DNA from: Jaltomata sinuosa
Taxonomy: Eukaryota; Streptophyta; Magnoliopsida; Solanales; Solanaceae
NCBI GenBank assembly: GCA_003996215.1
Contig: QJPP01000309.1
Span: 1 to 64,000, forward strand
Length of the DNA stretch: 64,000 nucleotides
Direction: 5' to 3'
The position numbers and the translations under genes were made by a program. Positions 23,701-34,757 of the stretch are shown here, piece after piece; positions within the stretch are counted from its first letter, which is position 1; the number at the start of each line of letters is the position of its first letter. The notes beneath the pieces were generated by a model, which worked only from the letters and a program-made list of their open reading frames with translations, was not told where the DNA came from and searched no databases.

Positions 23701-26700
23701 GAAGTGCCAGGAAAATATGAATGGAAAGTTAAGTGGTTTTCCTGAAAATAAAACAATTGGCCCACAGACAAAAAGACAACATACTCGGGTAACAACTTCC
23801 GCACACTTGTAGTACGAAGACCAGCAAATGAGGCACCTCGATGAACCGCTCGAAAATGTGAAAGGAAACGGAGGAAGTTTAACCTTTCTGCCTGGACAGT
23901 CATACCAGCTCTCTAACCAAAAAACAGCCAAGTGAAGATACTCATGAGAAGATGATTGCAAAGGTGCACTTTCTATAAAATAATGTAACCATAAGTTTAA
24001 TATCAGACAAGCCAAAATTGACCTCCATTCCGTAAGAACTGTGCTATCTTCTGCAACAAAAATTATCTTATTCATACAATTTTTTTACAACAACCATCTT
24101 TAATTACAAGAATTGACTTCCACTAAAATGGGAAGAACCTGCTTAACTAGAGGTACTAGTAGAAGCGATTGAAAAGGGAGTTAAATTTCTCTAACAGTTA
24201 TTAAGATAAGCCAACGCAAAGCTGCTATCCATCTATTTATGTCATGTATTCACTCACTTTTACACTCTCTACCTCCACAAGGTAGGGGGTAAGGTCTGCG
24301 TACACGTTACCCTCCCTAGACCCCACTTGTAAAAAAACCTACTTGATGTTTCACAAGGACCTGCAAGTTGTTGCTTTTTATTCTATCCAACACCAATAAC
24401 CCTCAAGGAAAGAGGAGAATCCTATCAAACACTCTGTTGTCAATCATTTGAACTACTACATGAATCCACAGATTCACAGAGAAGGCCTTCATCTCAATCT
24501 AACTCTGAGCTATGGACAAGAAATTGAGGTGCAAGGATTCCTCGTGTAGCTCCACATGCAGAAGTTGCATCACGAACCGATATTGATTCACTGACAAAAA
24601 TTGTGTAGCCTTGAATTGCACATTCACAGCGAAATCTGTCTGCACACTTGTACTAATTATTATTTGGTGCAATTAGAATACAGTTCTTTTATTCCGTTTT
24701 CTTTTTTTTTTAAGAATGAAAAAAAAAACATTCTCAATAATAAACCCTATTGATTTATCATGAAGGGAAAAGACAATTTTGCCACTGATATTAAAGATAA
24801 GCTCCTATTCTCATAAATTGTTAGGTAAAAATTTACAAAGACACATAGAAAACCACTAGAAATTGAATATCTTCAAGCCATCATTGTTCTTGCTCACTAT
24901 GGTACTCCAATCTATCTCTTATTTTCATAACCAAGAAATCCCCAAGTGTTAGTGGCGCACAGTTCGAAACTCAGTGGATAATGAGCCCGCCCTCTACCCT
25001 TCTCCACTTAAATACCAGGATTTTGTTAGTGGCATGGTTCAAACTCATCCCATAATCAACTGCGCTCTTACCACTGACCAAAGCCCTGGAGGAAATGGTT
25101 CTCCAATCTACTTGGTGCAGCTTTTTCAATAACACACACTGAATATTCTTTTTTGTCAAGTATTTCCATCCAACACTGAATGTTAGCAGAACAGAACAGA
25201 ATTTTTAGATGTAATTCAATTGAATTTTTTTCCATTTTCTGTTAGTTTAGTTGGCTTTTCCTTCCCTTTTCTTTTTTTTTATTTGAAACTGGTAGTAGTA
25301 GTAAGCTTTTCCTTCCTTGAGAACCTTTATCCTATTATTAACTGTTCAATTTCTGTTATATTCTTGTATGTTGTCTTCTTTATTTTATTTGATTGGCCTA
25401 CCCTCCTATATGACATCTTATGGTAGCTATCAGATGAAATAGAGAATGCTAATTTAGTTTTCCTCTCAGAAGACAGAGACGTTTGAAATCTGCCATACAA
25501 AGAATAAGAAAAAGACTGGTATGAAGACGCATCTGTTGCAATGTAAATTTCCTAGTTATTGGTGATTCACATTTGTTTTTCCATAAAGAGTTATTGGTGC
25601 TTCACATAAAAGCTTCATAACTAAATACCTGCTGCAAATCAAGACCTGATTGTGTAACCAATCTCCCAGTCTTTAACATGTTCTCAATAGCCAAGCCCAT
25701 CTGTTTGGGAGCATTTTTTTCAATAGTCTTCTTGACGTCTGCCACTGCAATATGCCATAAAAGCAGATGAAGTCGATCCAAAATTCTAGCCGAGTTCTAG
25801 AATCCAATATGCCTGGATTTGATCTACGGAAATTGAGATGATTAAAAGAAAAAGAGAAGGAAAGCCTGAATCTTCTGAACTTTAGTGCTTCTGTTTGCAC
25901 CATTAAATTAACAGAAAAGCATGTAAGCTTGGACTTCTTAGTAAGTAAATCACTTATGCCCCTGTGACTCTAACTAGCAAACAGATAAAGACAAAACAAG
26001 ATTTTTAACAGACTGTAAAACTAGGAGTCAAGAAAAAAGATAGGAGAAAGGAAGGTTTTCCTGAGAGGTAAAAATGAAGAGGATTACTGAAAATCTCATT
26101 TCCAGAAACGAATTGGTTAGCAACAAAACATTAGTTACTTCTTGTGACCACACCCAGTAAAAAATAACAACAGGACAATACTTATACTTGACGAGCGAAA
26201 AATATACCTTATTCCATATATTTTTAACTTGAAAATATGTTAGTTTTTGAGTGTTTTGCATGAAAATCTCACGTTAATTGTTATATTTGCATAGGTAATG
26301 ATTGTCGGAAGCAATATTCCACAAAGAAGAGTACTTTAGCACAAAAGAAGACATTTTTTAAGTCAAATGACGTCAACTAATGAAGATCAAAGCAGTGCAG
26401 TAGACTCAGCTTGACACCTACTTTAGAAACATCTTGTTCTAAGTACAACAAAGCTTCCTTCTAAACTAAGGCAAAGGCACGCTAGATAGCAAGAAGCTAG
26501 TGACTTCTTTCAGGTCATCAACTAGAACTTGCACGAGATATCATAGTGGGGCTTGTCTTTTGTCTGGTCCTTGGGTAATAATGTGTAGTTAGAGTGCGGA
26601 GCAACATTTTCTATCATGAAACAAATAGCTCCACTTCAACACAACATAACTCTCAATCTATAACAAATTTTGACATGATTCCTGAATGAAAATTGTAGCC

Positions 26701-29700
26701 CTTGAAATCAAATTTCAGGGCTTTGTCATTTGGACTCCCCTACGCAAATGTATGGCTTTTTAACAGACATAGAGTGAAGCAAAATGTTGTGGGTGGCGCC
26801 CGCACCGTACAATGGTGTAGCATGCCACATACAGCTATCTATGAAAGTGATATAAACTAAGATAGATGAAATAGTTGATTATTGAACATACAGCTACTTA
26901 GCTCAAACTTCTTTTTTTCCCCATCAATTTCTTCCTGAAGTAACCGTTGTAATCTAAGCAGCCAATCTTGTAGCTTTTCCTGTAAATGTGTTGGAGAATG
27001 TCAAGACAAAATTAAGAGTGCAAATTCCATAAAATCTTGATCTTCAGCTAATACAACCCACACAACACTGCAAACGACAAGCAGATAACGGGGAAAAAAG
27101 ACCTTCTGATTCAATAATGGTGTGGAGCTGTATAACAAAACTCAACATATAAAATTGAATATATCAGGTGAGAAAGACATTAGACCTGTTTGATAATAGA
27201 ATTAGAAGGTCACGAAATATATTTTTATTTTTTTTGATCCAAGTAAAAGATTTCATTAATAATAACAAGGTCATGTGACAATTATTCCTTAGAAAGGTCA
27301 AAATTTGGACCTTCAGATATATGGTAATTAAGTGACCCGGCAGCAAAACTTCTTGATTTTGCAGAGAGTCTGGATTGTCTAGGACAGAAGTCTGATCTAT
27401 CAGAGAAAAAAGCTTCTGCAACATAAAGCTAAATAAAGCAGGAGCATCAGTATATCAATAGCAAAAACATACAACCATAAAACCACGAGACATTTTGCCA
27501 GAGAAAAAAATACTAACATAAGTAGATTGAATTTATCATGATTGTTATCCAGATGGACAAATATGTAGTCTCTAAGCACAGCATCAGCAACCTGCCAAGT
27601 GAGATAAGAGAGGAGGATATGATATAAGGGTATTATCTCTAGACAAAGATGTCTGTTCTGACTACTAGAAGTAAATCATGTCAAGTACAACCAAGATAAC
27701 ACTTACAGTTTTGTAACTATCATTTTGCATTCCAGTCATAACAGGTTGGAAATGCTCCCCTGAAAAGTGGAAGATTGATCATATGCAGTTGACAGTCGTG
27801 TGATAAGAACACAGTTAACCATGATAGTAAACAAAACAAGTACCAATATGTTGCAGGCACTGTGCTCGGGTAAAAAGAGATAAAGCCTGAACTTCATCCA
27901 GAATAATTTTTGCTCTTTCACCGACAAGCTGCGTGCCAACAGATCCTTTTACACGGTCATGTTCCTCATTGTAGCAACAAGTTAAACTGACGTATATCTC
28001 ATGATCAGTGGTGTCAACAAGGGCCTGGGGAAGGATAAATGCAGTAAGAAATCTAGCAGAATAAACAAGCATAGCTGGATCAAACTACTATGCAAACCAA
28101 ATGCAGAGTTCAAAGGAAAAACTTGTGTTAAAACTAAATACTCGCAACATCAACATCATTTGAAGTGAGCCTCATAGTGCTGCCTTAACAATAATGCAAT
28201 CGATTTAATAGATATCCTCTGCCAGCACTACAGCTTCTGATAGAATCATAGAATGATATAGAGCCTGTTTGGATAGGCTTATTTTAAGCTGCTTTTTTTA
28301 AATTGGAAATCACAGCTTTTCACTTTTAGCTTTTTTTGTTGTTTTGGCTTAAAATTAAGTGTTCGAAAGCACTATTTTTACTTAACCCAAACACTTAAAA
28401 AAGATTAAAAGCTACTTTGACTTAAAAGCGCTTAAAATAAGCCAATCCAAACGGGCTCATAGCTGGTTAATTTTGAAAATTTACATCTGTAGCACAATTT
28501 AACCAGCTAAATTATGTCTCATTATTTTTATTTTGATACGGTCAAACTATTATTACAAACAGAACAAGCATAAAGAAAGTGCTAGTAGGTATTTACAGAG
28601 GAAAAGTCATGCAAAGCACTGATCAAGTCTAAGGTGTCGTTTACATTCTGTATAATGTCTCTTTAGTTATAAGCAACCATTCCATAGAACAATTAGTCAT
28701 TGAAATGGTAAGAACTGGACTTTTGGCCTAACTCAACCTCGAAAGCTAGCTCATGAAGTGACGATTGCCCAAGCCCATTAAAGGAGACCAGTTCCACATC
28801 CCACAACTGATGTGGGACAACTCAAGTACTCAACAGAATTAAATATAGAATGAGAGAGAGATATGATATAGAATCAAAAATAGAATTGTAATAAAAAGGA
28901 TTTCAAAATGCCAGAAAAAAAATGAAAAAGAATACTTACCATTCAAACTGAAAATGAATAAAAAAGAATATTAACAATATTTACAATCACTACTTAATAA
29001 TATTATTATTATTAGAATATCACTATGAAACCCTTATGCTTTAGAATATTCAATAGTTAACAACTAAGATTCCAATTCCAATTGCTGTAGATTAGAACAT
29101 CATTATCACCTGGATGTCAGATCGCAATCGGCAAATTGCCATGAACAAAAAATTTATGATTCCTAGTTACTTATCTATTACTTGAAAGGACAGTAATAAA
29201 TGTAATGCTCAGTTTTTTTATGTAAAACTTGATTGCAAGGTTCACATAATGCAATAAATTAAAACATTCTAGTCTCTCGAAGAGAAATCTAACAAGACTA
29301 GAGAATACCAGTTTACCTTTAATATGATGCCAACAGGAAGCAAGTATTCCCTTCCCTGTATCCTGCAAGCAGAAAGCAAGAAGAATGTTTCAGACATCAT
29401 ACAAGAAGACAGTTCAATCATGCTAAGTTTTAGTTCCTCACCAGAATCCAAGCCTGGCACTTCCATTGTTTAGATAATACAATTTAAGTGAGACTGCAGA
29501 CTGATCTTCTCTTACACATCTGAAGTCCAAATAGATGGATTAGTATTGTGCCAAAATACATATGAGCGCAACAAACAAAGAAGAAGTGAAGCAGTATCAT
29601 ATAATAGACAGGAAAAACATTTTGACATTTATTGTATCCTAATTCATTTTTTCTGATTAAATAAGCCAAAGATTCTTCCTGTATAGCAGACAGCAAAGAA

Positions 29701-32700
29701 GTATCCAGAAAGCATCAAACTTATCCAAAACTCTCTCCTCCGTTGAGCCAGAATCCAATATGATCAATCAGGCATCCTCAAATCAGCTTTTGTAATTTTG
29801 ACTGATATATAAAAGATTTATAGTGTACTGATAGTTTATTGGTAAAACATACAACTCCTAGAGGGACTTTTCCTTGGTCTACAATAAATGTAAAACAATT
29901 GTTTCGCACTTATTTTCCCTTTAGATGAATTATTTTAGGCAGTCTCAGATCAAAACAATTACTGCAGATGGAATTATTAAGTAGTTACCATTGGAACCCT
30001 ATCAGAAGAGGAAAGACTAACAATTCAACAAACCCTATTCAGCATGATTGAACAGGATCTCACCTCTTCATTTCCCACCACTTCCTTCATCCTTCACCGT
30101 TATTTTACTTTATGTTTTAAATAGCTAGAAAGTGTTATCTGTTTTCAGATGTCTTACTGGAGTTAGTCATAGCACATTGCTTGCTTTCTCTTTTATGATA
30201 TTTGTCAGCACAAGAATCTCTAATAAATACTTCTAGTACACAACGTTCTTGAGAACACCCTTTTTGAGAGACCATATTTATTTCGGCAGACATGTAAGTC
30301 ATGGTCTTTAGGAACTATAACAAGCAAGAGAGCATCTCTTCATAAACAAGCACAAAAGCAGAACCAAACGCAACTTGCTACATGAACTAGTCATCAGTAA
30401 GAGTGTGGAGAAAGAACCTTATAACAACAGCTTTATCAGAATATCCTTCTCGCCTATCACGAAATGAATTCCGTGCCATACTCATTGGCTGGGGGATAAA
30501 ATGTTAAATAAAACCAATGAATCACATGAAAAGAATATTCCAGCCGAGTAAACTTAATGTACAGAAACCAGTGTAAATGATCCAAGTGTCAAAACTTTGT
30601 CATAGCCGGAGAATAAATAAGAAAAGGAAGACTCACATAGTTTCGCTTTGGCAAAATTATAAGGCGAATGACTCTTTCAAGCCCTTTAAGAATGAAATAT
30701 CTGTGAATACACACAAAAAGAATTTCTGAGTTATAAAATTCTGATAGATTCTCCACAAGTTCTAGAATTCCTAATGGAAAAGGGAAAGACTCCGAGAAGC
30801 AGCAGAGAAAAGGAGCTTGATAGAGTGTGGATAAAGAGATTGATCATTAGAATTTCAGCTCTCACCCGCCCATTTCTGATGGCTCTTCTTTGTGAGCAAT
30901 TAACTTTTTGGAGTCATCAGCACCTCTCAAGTGACATAGCTTTGACTAAAAGAGGAAAAAATGAACAAACAAAAGTCATGCAAGCATTAACAGTAGTACT
31001 GTCATTAAAAAGGAAAAAAGGAGGCAACACATTTCCTATTGGTGGTTCTACAGTTGAGCACTTACTTTAAACCTCTGCAACCTATAGAAGCTGGCTTAAA
31101 ACACATGAACACACTAGGATAAATGATTAGAATCACTTTTAAGGGGTGCACCATCGGATTCTTTTTTGTAACTATCCCATCATGTCTATTTTCTTTTTCA
31201 CAACTTGCAAAATTTTCAGCAGAAATTATCTGAAACTTAGGGAAATATAAAACTCACCTTCAACATGATAGGGAACTGTCCAAAATTAAATTTCTCCCTG
31301 ATTACAGCTCCATCATCATACTGGAAACAGATATCCACCAAAAACTTTCCTGTATATGAAATTTTAGCTTGTCTACACTGTTTCACACACACAATAGACC
31401 ATAGATTAGCTGCAGGTCCGGATATTCACTAACAGAACTAAACATGAACATAAAACCGTACCTCAAAAGGATACAAAGCATCGTGCATGGTCTTGGAAGC
31501 GCGTTCCTTTTGAGGTGGGAATACTTCAGGTTTGCCAAACCAGAGTATTCTCAGGTTAAGAAAAACTATTAAATAAATGATGGAACTTAAGATTGAGGAT
31601 AAGAAAAAAAGTAATAAAAGAAGCATACACAGCATTCCTATACTAATTAAGAACACAGGTAAGGCAACCTCAAACATTTGAAACTTAATCCCATGCAGGA
31701 AGCACTGCGAAACTGTTTTCAATACATTTTGACAAGGAAATGACTGCAGAGATGAACCTTTCTTCAGAATTTATCATGTCATACTCACTACCAAAAGTTC
31801 ATCTCTTTTGCAGTCCCTCTGTTTTACTACTACAAATTGATATGCAGCATGCTGCCATCTTCTCCAATTCTAAAATATCTCCCAAATTAAATAGTCTTTT
31901 TGTTTTCAAATACTGTTGATGTAAAATTATATCTTAACTTCAACATGATTCAATGCACAATGCCTAGGTCTTCAATTACACAATGGAAACGAAAATAAGA
32001 TAGAAAAAAATCCAATCTTTAACGCAAGGCAAATATCTTCAAACTGTTCCGTATCCTATTTGACAAATTAAGCAAGACCCATCTCTTTTGGTATCCCTCC
32101 TTTTCCTGTACTACAATTTAGATGTAGAACCATACATATGTCTCTATATCCATGCAACCATGTTATCCCCTACTCCAATGCTTCCAAATCTTCAAAAGAA
32201 AATTGAAGAATTAACCTAAATAGCCGTCCACCCAACTGATTAAAAACCAAAAACAGTCGGCATATGTATAATCCATGTATAATATGTGTATGATCGCGTA
32301 TAATCTATGTATACCGGCTAGAAAAGGTAAACAAATTTTTCTCCAGTTTCAATATTCGCGTCCACAAACAGAGTAAAATCAACTCATAGCAGCAACAAAC
32401 TGTATCCTAACTTCATCAATGTAAGCAAAAAGGCCTATGGCTTTCAATTTACAGCATCTAAAAATCCAATCTTTAATGTAAAATTTTATTGGCAACTAAA
32501 GAAAGAAATAACATTAGCAAGAATAAAACCCCATAAAAGAAAAGGATATTTCTTAGCTTGAGCTTGGAAAAGGAATCGACAACTTCAACGGGCTTGATAT
32601 TCAAGAGCATGGTTTCAAGTCCATTATCCACCATATGATCAAAGGATTCAATATGGTGGCTGAAGAGTTCTTTCAGAGCTGAGTAATCTTTCTCTGCCAA

Positions 32701-32757
32701 CAAATGGGGCCGTAACATGGCCTTGCTTCCTTCAATTTTTGGATTTTCTTCTACCAT
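14707..32757 (-). CDS. NRPA2: DNA-directed RNA polymerase I second-largest subunit (RPA2/NRPA2), 27 exons
   Basis: Complete gene. Minus-strand exons: 32757-32550, 31544-31462, 31377-31258, 30945-30866, 30700-30637, 30488-30418, 29519-29442, 29362-29317, 28024-27844, 27759-27707, 27591-27518, 27428-27311, 26979-26892, 25744-25629, 23912-23785, 23686-23607, 22916-22675, 22600-22436, 22300-22136, 22046-21972, 21058-20955, 20881-20806, 20264-20136, 20057-19917, 16299-16087, 15885-15643, 15123-14707. They sum to 3558 bases, 1185 residues, in frame throughout; I recall about 1178 residues for Arabidopsis NRPA2. The protein forms part of the Pol I active centre and transcribes 45S rDNA in the nucleolus. 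Landmarks: MTVQAERLNFLRFLSHFRA (about 464), PVHTPDGEPCGLLNH (about 510), GYDMEDAMVLNKSS (about 780), NPVIGDKFSSRHGQKG (about 905) and a Cys4 zinc site at 1106, 1109, 1143 and 1146. These fit Pol I rather than Pol II or IV/V. Intron 1 is U12-type AT-AC; others are GT-AG. Least certain junction: exon 18 start, chosen by phase. Confidence 0.96.
15124..15642. other. Last NRPA2 intron, with short poly(G) run
   Basis: This is the intron between exons 26 and 27 on the minus strand. It contains a GT-rich stretch followed by a run of about 14 G near 15281-15295. No gene lies inside. Confidence 0.6.
17705..17870 (-). repeat. tRNA-derived SINE copy in NRPA2 intron 24
   Basis: On the minus strand the sequence resembles the SINE at 24915-25094: a box-B-like CTTCAAATCCTGCC, then ACAAAATCTTGGCATTTAAG, then a tail with GTTTCAAATCGTGCACCAC. 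It lies in the 3.6-kb intron between exons 24 and 25. I did not find a flanking duplication, so it is probably older than the other copy. Confidence 0.55.
18917..19152 (-). repeat. TS-like SINE with target-site duplication, in NRPA2 intron 24
   Basis: The minus strand starts GCACCCAAGGGTGTGGCG and has an A-box-like TGGCGTGGTGG and a B box GGTTCAAATCC, the tRNA-type Pol III promoter. A body with GGTGATTCTTCCCATCTG and GGAGGTGGCAGGTATCCC follows, as in Solanaceae TS-type SINEs. A 16-bp duplication GAAATGT(A/G)TACATATT flanks it at 18901-18916 and 19153-19168 with one mismatch. Confidence 0.88.
24262..24330 (+). repeat. Solanaceae dispersed repeat fragment in NRPA2 intron 14
   Basis: The fragment reads CTCTCTACCTCCACAAGG, GGTAAGGTCTGCGTACACG, then ACCCTCCCTAGACCCCACTT. 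The same family occurs degenerately at 7838-7925 and inverted at 59571-59607. I know it as a very common Solanaceae interspersed sequence but cannot assign its superfamily from this window. Confidence 0.6.
24915..25094 (-). repeat. tRNA-derived SINE with 16-bp duplication, in NRPA2 intron 14
   Basis: The minus strand has an A-box-like TCAGTGGTAAGAGCGC and a B-box-like GTTTGAACCATGCC, then ACAAAATCCTGGTATTTAAG and a tail CACTTGGGGATTTC. ATGGT(A/T)CTCCAATCTA is duplicated at 24899-24914 and 25095-25110 with one mismatch. It is a different SINE family from the copy at 18917-19152 and is related to the copy at 17705. Confidence 0.82.
28261..28458. mobile_element. MITE, 198 bp, in NRPA2 intron 8
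   Basis: The ends GAGCCTGTTTGGATAGGCTT and AAGCCAATCCAAACGGGCTC form an inverted repeat of nearly 30 bp, extending into ATTTTAAGC. The trinucleotide ATA is present on both sides (28258-28260 and 28459-28461). A 3-bp duplication would fit the PIF/Harbinger type, but it is too short to be decisive. There is no coding content. Confidence 0.75.
31545..32549 (-). other. U12-type AT-AC intron (intron 1 of NRPA2)
   Basis: The minus strand has the 5' splice site ATATCCTTTT directly after exon 1, a branch motif TTTCTTAAC (one mismatch from TTCCTTAAC), and a terminal AC 11-12 bases beyond the branch adenines. Joining exon 1 (AGA A) to TC TGG TTT gives R-I-W-F-G in frame, matching the R-I-W-L-G I recall from Arabidopsis NRPA2. 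No GT donor there gives this protein. The intron is therefore excised by the minor spliceosome, which predicts slower or regulated splicing of this transcript. Confidence 0.9.
32255..32320. repeat. Imperfect inverted repeat of ATGTATAATC motifs
   Basis: AGTCGGCATATGTATAAT on the left is mirrored by ATAATCTATGTATACCGGCT on the right with several mismatches, inside the AT-AC intron. It resembles a dispersed Solanaceae element tail; its full extent was not determined. Confidence 0.4.
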
Positions 32758-32798
32758 CTTCTTGCTGTCTTTGTATGAAACAAGTGCAGCAAACCGCT

Positions 32799-32813
32799 AG
32801 GGTTTAGGGTTTA
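32799..32813 (-). promoter_or_regulatory. Double telo-box upstream of NRPA2
   Basis: The minus strand reads AAACCCTAAACCCT, two overlapping telo-box units, 42-56 bases upstream of the NRPA2 ATG. Telo-boxes are common near transcription starts of plant ribosome-biogenesis and growth genes, which fits a Pol I subunit. Binding is inferred from sequence only. Confidence 0.6.
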
Positions 32814-34757
32814 AGAAACTGAAGAACAAGAAAGAAGAATACACGAGTGGTACGGCGTTTGGGGGAAAGAACGTATTTTAGAGGCAATTCACCTTTTTCA
32901 TATGGAAAAAAATATTTAATTCTAAATAAATGGCTGCCCATAATAATTAATAATACAACTTTAGCTAGCTTTCAACATGAATTTGATTAAGATTCAAAAA
33001 AAAAACAGTTTTTGAAAAAAATAAATTAAAAGTTGAAGTTGTGTTTGGACATAAATTAATATTTTGTAAGTGGAACTTGAAAAAGAAAATCACAGAACTA
33101 ATCAAATTCCATAAAAAAATAATATTTTTAATTTTTTTTAAATAAAAAACTTTCAAAATATATGGCCAAATCGGAGTTAAATGTGTAATGAAAAAATTAA
33201 AATTATGGTATACAGTTTAGTTTTTTAATATTGCGCTCTAATATATTAAGTATTTTTGTTTCACCAATACGTTATATTTATTTTTTATAATTTACGTCTG
33301 GTTAAAAATCATCTTCTTCTTCTAACTTTTTATACAAAAAATCAACTCCTTTATCAACGTTAGACAAACATTCTCTCCTCCTATTATAGAATTCATATTT
33401 GATCTTTTAGATTATCAAGCTTCGTATCTTGTTACTTCTAATGAAATCATGATATTTTTCCCTCTTTCTTTTTATATATGTTATTACTATGAACTTATTT
33501 CTAAAAAAATTGAAGTTAAAAATACTAAAAATAATAATCAAGCATATAAATTTGCAATGCTGAATAATTAAAGAATAAGCAAAATGAAGTTTCTAGAATA
33601 ATCAACTTTGAATTTGAATTTGAATTTCTCTAATGAAAAAATTTGCAATTTATTTAACAGTTGGAGTTGGTTTTGTTAGTTTTGTATGGATGAAGAATGA
33701 TTCAATTGTTAAGATAGAAGTGTGTTGGGTTATGTGAGTAGATTTGTGAACATTTTAATATTAAATTAAATTATATTGAACTGTCACTATGCCAATTACT
33801 CCTAATCCATTGCTTTGCCACAATATGCAGTAGCTAACTCCTATTTATTGGTAGCACTATGCATCAATTACTCACTTTAGTTTGTGGTAGAATGTCTTCA
33901 TTAGTTTTTAGTAACTCTGATAACCTCTAATTCATTTTTTTCCATTATTCTATCTTATTATACCTTGCAATTCATGTAATCTCTAGGCTATTTATCTACC
34001 CATATTTTTACCCCACCTTTTTTTTATTTATTACGAGAAGGAATTCTTGACCTATAAATAGTAGTATCTTATATTATATTAAGTATATACAGGAAATATA
34101 CTGTGCATATATTTTGAGGTTAGTGTAGTGAAAGAGAGAGTCAAGACAAAGAAAAGATTTTAAGCTTCCAACTAAGATCACTATACAAAATAGAGTAATT
34201 GTATGTTGAAGGAAGGGGTTCTTTTGGTGGAGCTTTGGACTCTTCAACAAATCTGGAGTTGTTTAAGTTGTACGACGTTGTTGGGTTGTTGTATCCTGGA
34301 GGGAACAAGTCAAGAGTGATACTGCTCTGCTGGATCCGTGTAGATTATGCCACAGTGAGCTTGAATCTCCTTAAACGAGCGAGATATCCACACCTCCGCC
34401 TGAATTTTATCTATTCAATTTTGTTCATTTATTTTTCAACTGTAATTATTGTAATTTGGTGGTATATTACACCAACGAAGTGCGACACAAGTACATAATG
34501 TATTGTTGCCAATATGGTGCAAGTAAATGTATAAAATTTTCTTTAAAACAGAAAAAGCTAGACACTTTATTTGATTCCAAATACTAATGGAATTGAGTTT
34601 ATTGAAAAGAAAGGATCATCAATACTGATGATAAACTAATGAACATAATGTAAATGCTCCCATAATTCAACATAAACAACAAAAATAAACTAATTGATAA
34701 AAGGAAGTAGCTTTCAAAGTCCAACACCAAATTCACCATGCCTACAATTCAAGATTC
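32814..34757. other. Intergenic DNA between NRPA2 and the three-C2 MCTP
   Basis: This AT-rich stretch holds the NRPA2 promoter at its left end and the MCTP 3' region at its right end. A fragment near 33037-33175 (GTTTGGACATAAA to TATGGCCAAATC) resembles the MITE at 39696-39984. The segment 34045-34500 is listed separately. Confidence 0.4.
34045..34500 (+). repeat. Probable LTR-retrotransposon-derived fragment with TATA box
   Basis: A TATAAATAG motif at about 34054 is followed by AG-rich leader sequence, a GC-richer segment (34215-34400) and then AT-rich DNA with TGTAATTATTGTAA. This resembles the promoter and R/U5 part of a Solanaceae LTR element. I found no inverted ends, partner LTR or duplication. 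A 99-codon frame inside (34199-34498) matches no family I know. The assignment is tentative. Confidence 0.35.

Noticed and set aside
32450..32560. Exon 1 of NRPA2 continuing into LRNILFFYGV or using a GT donor
   Set aside because: Continuation loses the conserved RIW(F/L)G junction; only the AT-AC cut restores it.
14707..32757. Assignment to Pol II, IV or V second subunit
   Set aside because: Length, N-terminus, TVQAERLNFLRFLSHFRAVHRG and the C-terminal zinc region fit the Pol I subunit instead.
34199..34498. 99-codon frame as a gene
   Set aside because: No family similarity; context suggests LTR-derived sequence.
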